Source of the DNA: SLST01 sp046538735
Lineage (GTDB): Bacteria > Spirochaetota > Spirochaetia > DSM-27196 > SLST01
Length of the DNA stretch: 39,587 nt
NCBI GenBank assembly: GCA_046538735.1
Contig: JBKHII010000021.1
Location: 1-39,587, forward strand
Reading direction: 5' to 3'
Shown: positions 1 to 7,998 of the stretch, piece after piece
Layout of the letters: each line of letters starts with the position of its first letter
Numbering within the stretch: position 1 is the stretch's first letter
Made by a program: the position numbers and the translations under genes
The notes under the pieces: model-generated
What the model was told of the DNA's origin: nothing
The model's input: the letters and a program-made list of their open reading frames with translations, nothing else
The model's database searches: none

Positions 1-47
1 ACGCAATGCTGGATCTTCAGCTTGCCGACGCAGCAAGGTCGGTGACA
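1..47. repeat. Right end of a dispersed 145-bp-type inverted-repeat element (copy D, cut by window edge)
   Basis: Read on the minus strand from position 47, the sequence starts TGTCACCGACCTTGCTGC, matching the terminal repeats of the three complete copies at 3087, 7021 and 20228. Further in, GGATCTTCAGCTTGCC resembles the inner part of copy A (GGATTACAGCCGGTTGCC), so the match is not limited to the terminus. The left end lies outside the window. The gltS stop codon is only 2 nt from the end. Confidence 0.6.
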
Positions 48-49
48 CT

Positions 50-1459
50 TCAGTCCTTATGCCAGACTTGATTCGCGCTCGCGAACGCCCGCTCCTTCGC
101 GAGAAGGAGATATGACACAGACACGAAGGCGAGGTACGCGAAAGCAACTCCGAGCGCGATCCAGAAGAAGAGCATGTCTCCCGTCTCGTACGCACGGACC
201 GGAAGGTTTATGGAGAGAATGAATGGGATCGCAAGAACGAACGTGATTCCGGACGCGTAGGCGTAATCGTTGGCGACGGGCGTCTCGAAGTCCGGATCGA
301 CGACCCGGAGAAGCGCCAGACCGGTGGAGAGCGTTCCGGTGGATACGCCGAATATGACGAGCATCCGGTGAAACTGGTGGTCTTTGAATATTCGTGACGT
401 GAACCAGGGAATCTGGATGAAGCACAGTGCACCAGCGATCGCAGACATCAGGAGGATGGGAAACCAGTACGCCTTCACGATCACGATTGAGATGGCGGCG
501 ATGGCCGACGCGACCATGTAGTCGACCGCGAACCCACCAACGCGATTGAGCGTCTGATTGTCAATGATGTGGTCCACTTTGAGCGCGGTCAGCAGGGACT
601 TGATTCCGAGTCCGGCCATTGCGGCGAAGATGAAGCTGATGCCCCAAAGGTTCGTCGCGAGACGCTCGCCGGTCGGACCAATGAATCCCAGCGCCCACTG
701 CGCGAACTCGAGAAAGAGATAGGCGAGAAAGTACGCGATCAGGACGAGCCCGCCGTTCAGTGTCATGGAATCGATCGCCTCGGTCTCCGTCGTGAGTAGG
801 GACCCGACCGGGAGCCGACTCCCCCGCGGATACACGCCGCGTTTGATTCCCTGCTTGTTGATCGCGTCGGCATGATCCTTGCTCATCCAGCCACGCCGAA
901 GACCGTAGTTGATCAGAAAGACGCCACCGAAACTCGAGAGAATGAACCCGATCGCTGCGAAGGTGAGCCCGACGCTACCGGCGCCCTCGATACCGGCGAC
1001 GCGCCAACCCTCTCCGATGCTGAACGCCTGGCCGGGACCCAGCACGAAACCGAGCGGCATCAGCCAGCCGAAACTGTGATAGAGATCGGGCATGATCGTG
1101 GACATCAAGACAAGCGTGAGGAGCAAGCCGATGATGGTCTGAATGGCGTACTGGGAGAGGACCGAGACGGAGTTCGCAAAGATGCGACCGTCGGCCTTTC
1201 TCTTCGGCCCCTTCCGCAGGCTCATGGCTACGAAAGAGACGGCCAGCAAATGGTACGTCATTGCCTCGAGAGTCATTGTATCCAGACCCAGAAGCGGAAA
1301 GACGAAATTGTAGAGCGGCAACAGGATGAATCCGGCGGTCAGCGCATTGGGGATCAGAAATCGCTGAAAGAATCGAACCCGAGTTCGGATGACGGTGGCA
1401 AGCATGAGACCGGCCGAGATGATCCCGATGTGTATGATCAGCGTCCAATCGAAGCTCAT
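50..1459 (-). CDS. gltS: Sodium/glutamate symporter (GltS family)
   Basis: A 469-residue, very hydrophobic protein with roughly ten or more predicted membrane segments, as expected for an inner-membrane Na+-coupled glutamate carrier. The first half holds a glycine-rich stretch (LGPGQAFSIGEG) and a later one (FGVSTGTLSTGLALL) resembling the two reentrant-loop regions of the GltS/ESS family. It is longer than E. coli GltS (about 400 residues), partly because of a polar loop around residues 195-225. I place the start at 1459 because AAGGGGTGA lies just upstream; the frame stays open another 29 codons, but those look non-coding. It is transcribed away from hisS. The exact substrate is inferred from the family. 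Confidence 0.8.
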   Translation of the reverse strand: MSFDWTLIIHIGIISAGLMLATVIRTRVRFFQRFLIPNALTAGFILLPLYNFVFPLLGLDTMTLEAMTYHLLAVSFVAMSLRKGPKRKADGRIFANSVSVLSQYAIQTIIGLLLTLVLMSTIMPDLYHSFGWLMPLGFVLGPGQAFSIGEGWRVAGIEGAGSVGLTFAAIGFILSSFGGVFLINYGLRRGWMSKDHADAINKQGIKRGVYPRGSRLPVGSLLTTETEAIDSMTLNGGLVLIAYFLAYLFLEFAQWALGFIGPTGERLATNLWGISFIFAAMAGLGIKSLLTALKVDHIIDNQTLNRVGGFAVDYMVASAIAAISIVIVKAYWFPILLMSAIAGALCFIQIPWFTSRIFKDHQFHRMLVIFGVSTGTLSTGLALLRVVDPDFETPVANDYAYASGITFVLAIPFILSINLPVRAYETGDMLFFWIALGVAFAYLAFVSVSYLLLAKERAFASANQVWHKD

Positions 1460-1470
1460 TGTCACCCCTT

Positions 1471-1487
1471 CGGTCGGCGACCGACCG
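1471..1487 (-). promoter_or_regulatory. Hairpin in the gltS leader
   Basis: CGGTCGG and CCGACCG form a perfect 7-bp GC-rich stem around a 3-nt loop. It lies between the proposed gltS promoter (1496-1524) and the ribosome binding site (about 1461-1469), so it would be in the 5' UTR. It could affect translation or be an operator; nothing in the sequence decides between them. Confidence 0.4.
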
Positions 1488-1495
1488 GTGGTGTG

Positions 1496-1524
1496 ATTAT
1501 GCAGCCTTCCCCACGTGGATGCAA
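1496..1524 (-). promoter_or_regulatory. Probable sigma-70 promoter of gltS
   Basis: On the minus strand: TTGCAT (1524-1519), 17-nt spacer, CATAAT (1501-1496). The start codon is at 1459, giving a leader of about 30 nt. Confidence 0.5.
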
Positions 1525-1533
1525 CCATAACAC

Positions 1534-1562
1534 TTGCAGGAATCATCGCAACACGGAATAGT
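1534..1562 (+). promoter_or_regulatory. Possible promoter of hisS
   Basis: TTGCAG (1534-1539), 17-nt spacer, AATAGT (1557-1562), about 18 nt before the hisS start at 1581. It lies back to back with the gltS promoter. Both boxes deviate from consensus, so this is a moderate call. Confidence 0.4.
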
Positions 1563-1580
1563 GGGTACCTGGAGCATCAC

Positions 1581-2891
1581 ATGAGAGGCTACATCGAACC
1601 ACGAGTACTCAAGGGCTTTCGGGACTTCCTGCCGCAACAGGAAAGTGAACGTCAGCGTGTCATGCATCTATTGGCGCAGGTCTTCCATTCGTACGGTTTC
1701 GTGCCGATCGATACCCCGATTCTCGAGTACACGGACATACTCCTCGGCAAGGGGGGCGGCGAGACCGACAAGCAAGTCTACAGATTCGAGGATCAAGGAG
1801 GTCGTGACGTCGCGATGCGGTATGACCTCACGGTTCCGTTCGCGCGTTTCATGGCCGCGCATCTGAACGAGCTCTACCTTCCATTCAAGCGTTTCCACAT
1901 GGCGAAGGCGTTTCGCGGAGAGAACACCCAACGAGGACGGTACCGGGAGTTCGTTCAGTGCGACTTCGATATTGTGGGGACCGAAGCGGCGAGTGCGGAC
2001 TCGGAGATCGTGTTGATGATCGACCGAGCGTTCAGAACGATCGGCGTGGACAACGTGCAGGTGCACATCGCGCACCGTGGGGTCTTCAACAAGCTGCTCG
2101 AGGACCTCCAGGTCAGGGAGGGGGCCGACGAGGTACTCCGTATCGTGGATAAGCTGCGGAAGCTTGGAGAGGAGAAGGTGCGCCAACAGCTCAAGGAGCT
2201 TATCGGCGCGGACTCGACGAATCGCGTGCTGAGTCTCGTCTCGGCGAACGGGACGAACGAAGAGATACTCGACAGGATGCGCTCGCTCGCGCCGGCTGCG
2301 TCGGACCATATCGCCCGACTGAGCGAGATCGTCACCACGGCCGAGCAACTCGGCTTGGGAAAGCGCGTGATCGTGGATCCGTCCATCACGCGCGGGCTCG
2401 ACTACTACACCGGCGTCGTGTTCGAGACCTTTCTGACCGAGTTGCCTGAGATCGGATCCGTCTGCTCCGGAGGTCGGTACGACGATCTCGCAGGTCTCTA
2501 CACGAAGGAGCGACTGCCGGGAGTCGGCGCGTCAATCGGACTGGATCGTCTCATGGCGGGTCTCGAGGAGCTGGGCGTCTCCTCGGATACGACGTCGGGA
2601 CCGGACGTGCTTGTGATGTGCCTGGATGAGAAGCTGACCGCGCACTACCACCGCATAGCACAGGCGTTGCGGGAAGCCGGGCTGAGCACGGAGGTCTATC
2701 CCGAGCCGAAGAAGCTGGGACAGCAGTTCTCCTTCGCCGAGAAGCGAGGGATTCGCACGGCGATCCTCTGCGGCGAGTCGGAATTTGCGGTGAACGCCAT
2801 GAATGTGCGGAACCTCGCGACGCGAGAGAGCACGGACGGAGTATCGCTCGAACAAGCGATCGAGCTCGCTAGGAGACTTCGTGAGCGGTGA
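1581..2891 (+). CDS. hisS: Histidyl-tRNA synthetase
   Basis: A 436-residue cytosolic class II aminoacyl-tRNA synthetase that charges tRNA-His. It shows the N-terminal KGFRDFLP segment, motif 2 (RYREFVQCDFDIVG), the histidyl-specific GLDYYTGVVFE and SGGRYDDL segments, motif 3 (GASIGLDRLM) and a C-terminal anticodon-binding domain from about residue 335. The start at 1581 is chosen because GGAG sits 6 nt upstream and the conserved N-terminus begins here; the frame is open further up without homology. Divergent from gltS. Length is normal for bacterial HisRS. Confidence 0.96.
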   Translation: MRGYIEPRVLKGFRDFLPQQESERQRVMHLLAQVFHSYGFVPIDTPILEYTDILLGKGGGETDKQVYRFEDQGGRDVAMRYDLTVPFARFMAAHLNELYLPFKRFHMAKAFRGENTQRGRYREFVQCDFDIVGTEAASADSEIVLMIDRAFRTIGVDNVQVHIAHRGVFNKLLEDLQVREGADEVLRIVDKLRKLGEEKVRQQLKELIGADSTNRVLSLVSANGTNEEILDRMRSLAPAASDHIARLSEIVTTAEQLGLGKRVIVDPSITRGLDYYTGVVFETFLTELPEIGSVCSGGRYDDLAGLYTKERLPGVGASIGLDRLMAGLEELGVSSDTTSGPDVLVMCLDEKLTAHYHRIAQALREAGLSTEVYPEPKKLGQQFSFAEKRGIRTAILCGESEFAVNAMNVRNLATRESTDGVSLEQAIELARRLRER

Positions 2892-3086
2892 GGCGCGGAC
2901 GGACGAGAAGGCGCCTCGAGTTCTTGAGCTCGTACGGCTGCTCGAAGGAATGAAGACGCACACCTGTACGGCAAGGAGCTCCGACGGTACACGTGAGTCG
3001 TGGCCGAGCATTCCTGACGCGTCGCGATGCTCGCGCTCGTCGTTGCTTTGTCGCTCCCGGGCGTGGACGCGCGTCGGCTTGTGAAG
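2892..3086. other. Intergenic stretch without a convincing gene
   Basis: Together with repeat copy A this makes about 340 bases without a recognised gene between hisS and the acetyltransferase. A short plus frame beginning with GTG at 2881 and ending at the TGA at 3082-3084 would encode 67 residues with no recognisable motif and a Ser/Arg-rich end. It may be chance or a decayed gene. Its stop lies exactly 2 nt before the left end of repeat copy A. I see no terminator with a T-run here. Confidence 0.3.
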
Positions 3087-3231
3087 TGTCATTGACCTTG
3101 CAGATTCTGCGGAGCACAATTCCTACCACGACAGGGAGTTACCGGCTCGAAGAATCGCCTGGGAGTACAAGACCGTGCTATTCGTGTCTCTGCGATGGAT
3201 TACAGCCGGTTGCCCTGCAAGCTCAATGACA
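3087..3231. repeat. Dispersed inverted-repeat element, copy A (145 bp)
   Basis: The left end reads TGTCATTGACCTTGCAG. The right end, read on the minus strand, reads TGTCATTGAGCTTGCAG, one mismatch in 17. The interior holds ACAGGGA near position 3131, shared with copies B and C. It has no coding capacity. It ends 2 nt before the stop codon (TAA) of the minus-strand acetyltransferase gene. Confidence 0.7.
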
Positions 3232-3233
3232 AA

Positions 3234-4409
3234 TTAGAAGGTATCCCAGAGAATCGTTGAGGGCTCCTGGTCCGGGAACAAAACCGGCACCAGATGGCGC
3301 GCATCCCCGTCCAATTCGCTGCCGCTCTGTCTGCAGACATGCAAAGGGTCTCCATCCCCGATTAGTAGTCGGGCGAGACCGCGTCCTGCGGTGATACTGC
3401 CGTTCGCGGTGGTATTCGGAGCAGCCGGCGTGATCTCACCAATGCTGCCGCCCGAAATCCCGAGCACGACTCCCTCGCCGTCGCAGTACACCGCCAGCGT
3501 ACCGCTGTAGCTGTGCAGGGCGCTTGATCCAAGGCGCTCGTTCAGGGCGGGCACGACCTTCTCGAATACCCGCTCCAGGTTCACGATCTTCATCATCGGC
3601 CCGCCGGTCCGATTCCTGTCAGAGGTGACTCGGTGCGTCAGCGTTCGAAGATGCTCGCCCGTACGCGACCGCAAGGGGAGGAACACGAACACGATCTCGC
3701 TGCACAGATCTGCGGCGGCTCGCTGACGGGCGATCTCGACGATCTTCTCGGGGTCGCCGGCGCAATCGGCAATCTGGTAGCTGTTGCCTTCACGCCCGCC
3801 CACGACGTATCCGTCGGTGAAGCGGTACGCCGTGAACTTCTTGGGGCGACGATTCGTGAGATAGGTCGGTCGCACGTACGTCCCGGTTACGCCCTCGTTC
3901 TCGCGGTTGTACACGTCCGCGAGGTCGGCGAATGGACCGTCGAACTTCTCATACTCGACGAGTCCCGGCGAGGCGGGTAGCTCGCGAACATCCAGGATTG
4001 TTCGCACCTCGGGGAAGCAGGGCACGTACCCGAATCGGTGGTAGAAGTTGGGTATGCCGAAGAGCAGACTTACGTCGTATCCGGCGTCCGAGAGCCCGGA
4101 GACGCACTCGGCGGCCGTCTCCGCCATGAGTCCCTTACCGCGTTGGTCGTGCGCGGTAGCGACGGCTCCGATCCCTGCAAGACGGACGACGGCCGCCCCG
4201 ATTCGCATGGAGAAGTCCCAGACCCCAAAGTGCGTTGCGATTTCTCCGTTGACCGTGCCGATGCGCGACGCTTCCCAGTCGTACGGGCTGTCGGTCATGT
4301 ATCCGCCACCGGCATACGCGTGGCGCTGCCAATAGTCGCTGAATGTGGCGGCAAAAAGGTCCACCAATGATTCAAGATGCGAATCCGGACGTGGTGATCG
4401 GAGGTCCAT
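3234..4409 (-). CDS. GNAT-family N-acetyltransferase, Eis-like with C-terminal SCP2-like domain
   Basis: A 391-residue predicted cytosolic acetyltransferase. The first ~160 residues look like a GNAT domain with acetyl-CoA motif A (HDQRGKGLMAET) and a following segment typical of the Eis/predicted-acetyltransferase group (GIPNFYHRFGYVP). A middle GNAT-like part and a C-terminal SCP2-like segment (about 290-391, including LAVYCDGEGVVLGISGG) complete the three-part layout of Eis proteins. The substrate is unknown; Eis homologues acetylate amines, including aminoglycosides, but that cannot be read from this sequence. There is no ribosome binding site; TATAAA ends 6 nt before the ATG, suggesting a leaderless mRNA. 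Divergent from hrpA. Confidence 0.75.
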   Translation of the reverse strand: MDLRSPRPDSHLESLVDLFAATFSDYWQRHAYAGGGYMTDSPYDWEASRIGTVNGEIATHFGVWDFSMRIGAAVVRLAGIGAVATAHDQRGKGLMAETAAECVSGLSDAGYDVSLLFGIPNFYHRFGYVPCFPEVRTILDVRELPASPGLVEYEKFDGPFADLADVYNRENEGVTGTYVRPTYLTNRRPKKFTAYRFTDGYVVGGREGNSYQIADCAGDPEKIVEIARQRAAADLCSEIVFVFLPLRSRTGEHLRTLTHRVTSDRNRTGGPMMKIVNLERVFEKVVPALNERLGSSALHSYSGTLAVYCDGEGVVLGISGGSIGEITPAAPNTTANGSITAGRGLARLLIGDGDPLHVCRQSGSELDGDARHLVPVLFPDQEPSTILWDTF

Positions 4410-4414
4410 ACTTG

Positions 4415-4443
4415 TTTATAGCAGCGGGCGACCAAGACGGCAA
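4415..4443 (-). promoter_or_regulatory. Probable promoter of the GNAT gene, leaderless geometry
   Basis: Minus strand TTGCCG (4443-4438), 17-nt spacer, TATAAA (4420-4415). The ATG begins at 4409, where a transcript from this promoter would be expected to start. There is no Shine-Dalgarno sequence between. Confidence 0.5.
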
Positions 4444-4487
4444 CACGCGGCAAAGCAGAAGAACCACCCACCGACCTCATCCTCCGC

Positions 4488-4516
4488 TTAACCAGAGTCA
4501 CGCGGCGTGGTACGTT
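4488..4516 (+). promoter_or_regulatory. Possible promoter of hrpA, leaderless geometry
   Basis: TTAACC (4488-4493), 17-nt spacer, TACGTT (4511-4516), then 6 nt to the ATG at 4523. The -10 box is weak. No Shine-Dalgarno sequence precedes the start. Confidence 0.35.
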
Positions 4517-4522
4517 GAACGC

Positions 4523-7015
4523 ATGCAGCCTCACGACCTCCCGGTCTACCAGCAGCGCGACCGGATCCTGCAAGCTCTTGAGACCCATCAGGTCATTGTC
4601 GTCGAGAGCCCAACCGGCAGCGGCAAGACGACGCAACTCCCGATCATTCTGCACGAGGCAGGGTACGGCCGGAACGGTACGATTGGAGTGACGCAGCCGA
4701 GAAGGATCGCCGCGGTGAGCGTGTGCGAGTACATCGCGCGACAGCTGGACGAGGCGATCGGGGAAACGGTGGGCTACAAGATGCGGTTCGAGGACCGCAC
4801 GGGCCCTGAGACCAGACTGAAGGTCATGACCGACGGTATTCTCCTGCAGGAAATCAAGCTGGACTACGAGTTGCTCCAGTACGGAGTGATCATTGTCGAC
4901 GAGGCGCACGAGCGGAGTCTCAACATCGACTTCATCCTCGGTCTGCTCAAGCGCGTGCTTCGAGCACGGCCTGAGTTCAAGGTGATCGTCTCGTCCGCGA
5001 CGATTAACGCCGAAGTGTTCAGCGAGTACTTCGACTCCTGCCCGGTAGTCCGCATCGAAACGCCGATGTATCCCGTTCAGCTCGTCTACGATCCACCGGT
5101 CAGAGAGCAAGACCCGGACGAGCTCGTGAGCAAGATCACGGACGTCGTGGGGCGCATCATGGAGGAGGAGCGCGAGGGGGACATTCTGATCTTCCTCTCG
5201 GGCGAACGCATCATCAAGGACACGGTCGCGGCACTCTACTCCGAGCCGTACCGTGGAAGGCTCTACATCCTGCCCCTCTATGGTCGGCTCAGCAAGGAAG
5301 AACAGGAAGCGGTCTTCCCGCCGGCACCGGAGGGAAAGACGAAAATTGTCGTCTCAACGAATATCGCCGAGACGAGCGTGACGATCGACGGCATCACAAC
5401 GGTGATCGACTCGGGGCTGGCAAAAATGAACTACTACAACCCGAAGTCGTTCACGAGCTCGCTTATCGAGGGGCCGATATCGAAGGCCGGTGCGAACCAG
5501 CGCAAGGGACGCGCGGGACGCACGCAGCCGGGAACGTGCTATCGACTCTATCGCCGCGACGACTACGAACGCAGGCCGCTATTCACCACCGAGGAGATCT
5601 ATCGAACCGACCTGTCGGAAGTCGTACTCCGAATGGCCGAGATCGGCATCACCGACTTCGACCAGTTCGACTTCATCAGCTCGCCCGGTCGCCAGGGCAT
5701 CGTGTCCGCGGTGGAGAGTCTGCATCTTCTCGACGCGCTCGAACCGAACAACGCGCTCTCGCAAATCGGACAGATGATGGCGCAGTTCCCGCTTCTCCCG
5801 CGCCACTCACGCGTGATCGTGGAAGCGATCATGAGCTATCCCGACGTGATGGACGACGCAGTCACCGCCGCGGCCTTTCTTTCGACCAACAGCCCCTTCC
5901 TGCTCCCGATGGGCGAGGAGATCGAGGCACGACAGGCCCATCACCGCTACCGCGACGACCTGGGCGACTTCGTGAGCTATCTCAAGCTCTTTGCCGCGTA
6001 CGTGGAGACGCCGAAGAAAGAACGTTTCTGCGAGAGCCGCTACCTCGACCCGCAGACGATGGGCGAGATTCGCAACGTGAAGGAGCAGTTGGCCGAAGTC
6101 GTGAGTGCGATGGGCATTCCGCTCGGACACGGGGGTTCCAGGGCCGACTATCTCTGCGCCGTGGCGAAAGGTCTGATCCAGTTCGTGTGCGTCCAGACGG
6201 GGCGCGGAAGCTACCGAAGCCTCACGGCGGAGCGCATTCTTATACACCCGGGTTCGGTGATGTTCCGCGAGTCCCCACGCTTCATCGTGGCCGGCGAGAT
6301 CGTGCGAACCAGCCGGACGTACGCGCGGTCGGTCTCACCGCTCGAGGAGTCGTGGATCAAGCGCATCTCTCCCGTGCTCGCGGAAAGCCTGATGGAACAC
6401 GAGCCGGGCCATCCTCCGCAGTCGCGAAAGAAGCGTCAACGGCAGGACACTACGTGGCAGATCAAGATCGGTGCATACCTCTTCCCGCTCCGCGCCAAGA
6501 AGGGCAAGAAGAAGATTGCGCTCCTCTCGTGGGACGAGCTGAAGGCGGCTCTGAAGGACGATCCGGTCGTCCTGCCTCAATATCACTCGCTCAGGGGGAA
6601 GCTCGTACACAAAGGCGTGGAGATACTGTCGGGGATGAAGGTCGCAGAGATCATGCGGGTCGCACAGTACATCGACCCGTCGCGCGACGTCGTTTCGGAA
6701 TGGCCAAGAACCGCATCGTACGACTCGTACACGGCAGCGGCCGCGCTCTGCTCCGATCTGGACACGATCCTCAAGATGACCCGCACGAAGAAATCGGGCA
6801 AAGCCGTCGGCTTCCTCACGCTCCAGACCGACGGCAACGGGCTCTACTGGTTCAAACCGCAGCGCAACTTCTACACGGCTGTCGCCGAGAGTCTCGCTGC
6901 GCTCGAGCAGCTCGCGGATGAGCTCGGATCGGAGGTTGAGCAGAGCTCGCACGACGCGGTGAACGCGGCGTACCGGAGACTATCGGGCATTCTGGACGAA
7001 GAGTCTGCGCCCTGA
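4523..7015 (+). CDS. hrpA: DEAH-box ATP-dependent RNA helicase (HrpA type)
   Basis: An 830-residue cytosolic helicase acting on RNA. In order: Walker A (TGSGKTTQLP, residues ~30-39), DEAH box (VDEAHERS, ~125-132), motif III (SSAT, ~156-160), motif V (STNIAETSVTI), motif VI (QRKGRAGRTQPG, ~326-337), then HA2/ratchet and OB-fold regions and a C-terminal part to 830. E. coli HrpA is about 1300 residues; this compact form lacks the long C-terminal extension. The start is put at 4523 because similarity begins at HDLPVYQQRDRIL; the frame upstream is open for 60 more codons that run over the acetyltransferase start. It ends 5 nt before repeat copy B. The cellular role could be mRNA processing or ribosome rescue, as known for the family. 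Confidence 0.88.
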   Translation: MQPHDLPVYQQRDRILQALETHQVIVVESPTGSGKTTQLPIILHEAGYGRNGTIGVTQPRRIAAVSVCEYIARQLDEAIGETVGYKMRFEDRTGPETRLKVMTDGILLQEIKLDYELLQYGVIIVDEAHERSLNIDFILGLLKRVLRARPEFKVIVSSATINAEVFSEYFDSCPVVRIETPMYPVQLVYDPPVREQDPDELVSKITDVVGRIMEEEREGDILIFLSGERIIKDTVAALYSEPYRGRLYILPLYGRLSKEEQEAVFPPAPEGKTKIVVSTNIAETSVTIDGITTVIDSGLAKMNYYNPKSFTSSLIEGPISKAGANQRKGRAGRTQPGTCYRLYRRDDYERRPLFTTEEIYRTDLSEVVLRMAEIGITDFDQFDFISSPGRQGIVSAVESLHLLDALEPNNALSQIGQMMAQFPLLPRHSRVIVEAIMSYPDVMDDAVTAAAFLSTNSPFLLPMGEEIEARQAHHRYRDDLGDFVSYLKLFAAYVETPKKERFCESRYLDPQTMGEIRNVKEQLAEVVSAMGIPLGHGGSRADYLCAVAKGLIQFVCVQTGRGSYRSLTAERILIHPGSVMFRESPRFIVAGEIVRTSRTYARSVSPLEESWIKRISPVLAESLMEHEPGHPPQSRKKRQRQDTTWQIKIGAYLFPLRAKKGKKKIALLSWDELKAALKDDPVVLPQYHSLRGKLVHKGVEILSGMKVAEIMRVAQYIDPSRDVVSEWPRTASYDSYTAAAALCSDLDTILKMTRTKKSGKAVGFLTLQTDGNGLYWFKPQRNFYTAVAESLAALEQLADELGSEVEQSSHDAVNAAYRRLSGILDEESAP

Positions 7016-7020
7016 GAAAG

Positions 7021-7164
7021 TGTCACGAAGCTTGCAGATTGGTCGCCCGCAAGTCTACGTGGGACAGGGACCTACGGGCTCCCCTCCGCGGGAGGCGCGT
7101 CACCGGTCGGCATCTCCTGTCTTCACCGGACATTGCGAGAATCCGACCTGCAAGGTGCGTGACA
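7021..7164. repeat. Dispersed inverted-repeat element, copy B (144 bp)
   Basis: Left end TGTCACGAAGCTTGCAG; right end on minus TGTCACGCACCTTGCAG, 15 of 17 matching. The inside shares CAAGTCTACG and ACAGGGA with copy C, and ACAGGGA with copy A. It exactly fills the gap between two convergent genes: 5 nt after the hrpA stop and 2 nt before the stop of the AAC(3)-like gene. A small GC hairpin (CCTCC/GGAGG near 7084-7095) lies inside. Confidence 0.7.
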
Positions 7165-7166
7165 CG

Positions 7167-7991
7167 TCACAAGGACCGCTTTCGTCGGAGCCAGCGTCCT
7201 GCGAAGTCGACCGCGGCCCGCTGCGGGAACAACCGCGCCTCCGCCCGTCCCACACGACCGGTCCGGACCGCCTGCTTGTGATGCTTCACGAAGTCCCGAC
7301 CGATCTCCGCGAAATCGTCGGACGTGTAGTTGATGTCCAGAAACGTCTTCCACCGCCGGTGCCCGTCCGAGAGAACCGGCGCGCCGAGGAGGACGCGCTC
7401 CTTGCCCGCCCAATCGGCGCGGTACTCGGCAAGGTGGAAGCTGGTGTTGCTCCCGAAGCCGGCGCCGAGCAGCAGCACCCGGGCCTCCGCATCGTAAAGC
7501 CGCGCGAGCGGAGACTGGTCACCGAGACTCATCTCGAGCGAGTGATCGCTCACGATCTCCACGGCACGCTCGCCCCAGGCGCTGAACGAGACCTGCGGAT
7601 GCGGGCTGCGCACGACGTCCGGGAAGGTCCGGAAGAGCTCCGCCACCTTCCCGAGTCCGCGCGTCGGCGTGACCTCGGGATCGAAGGCCGGCATCGTCTC
7701 ACGAATCGTCGGCCACCACGACTCGGGAACGGGCGGATTCTGCCAGTGTTCGGGATCGGACAGGTCGCCTGAGTGCGCGGGCATGACGAGCGTCCCGTAC
7801 GAGCGGACGCACGCCTGGAGCGCCCTGATCACGGCAACCGCCCCTCCGCACACCCAGCCGATGCGGCTCAGACTCGTGTGAGCAATGACGGTCATCCCGG
7901 GTTCGAGCCCGAGTCGCTCGAGATCCCCCCGAAGCCGCTCCTCGGTAATCGGCTCGTCCCGATTCGCCTGGATGACCTCCGATTCGCTCAT
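7167..7991 (-). CDS. AAC(3)-family N-acetyltransferase
   Basis: A 274-residue protein of the antibiotic N-acetyltransferase (Antibiotic_NAT) family. Characteristic segments are MTVIAHTSLSRIGWVCGG near the N-terminus, GTLVMPAHSGD, then TPTRGLGKVAELFRTFPDV and SPHPQVSFSAWG, and LLLGAGFGSNTSFHLAEY. Family members transfer acetyl from acetyl-CoA to the 3-amino group of aminoglycosides, but many chromosomal homologues have other amine substrates, so resistance cannot be claimed. The start at 7991 follows the aroB stop by 7 nt; a GGAGG lies about 11 nt upstream, inside the end of aroB. Likely co-transcribed with aroB. Confidence 0.82.
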   Translation of the reverse strand: MSESEVIQANRDEPITEERLRGDLERLGLEPGMTVIAHTSLSRIGWVCGGAVAVIRALQACVRSYGTLVMPAHSGDLSDPEHWQNPPVPESWWPTIRETMPAFDPEVTPTRGLGKVAELFRTFPDVVRSPHPQVSFSAWGERAVEIVSDHSLEMSLGDQSPLARLYDAEARVLLLGAGFGSNTSFHLAEYRADWAGKERVLLGAPVLSDGHRRWKTFLDINYTSDDFAEIGRDFVKHHKQAVRTGRVGRAEARLFPQRAAVDFAGRWLRRKRSL

Positions 7992-7998
7992 GCGTCGG

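Noticed and set aside
2881..3084. A 67-codon frame starting with GTG inside the end of hisS
   Set aside because: No recognisable motif, no good start context, Ser/Arg-rich end. Kept only as a note because its stop touches repeat copy A.
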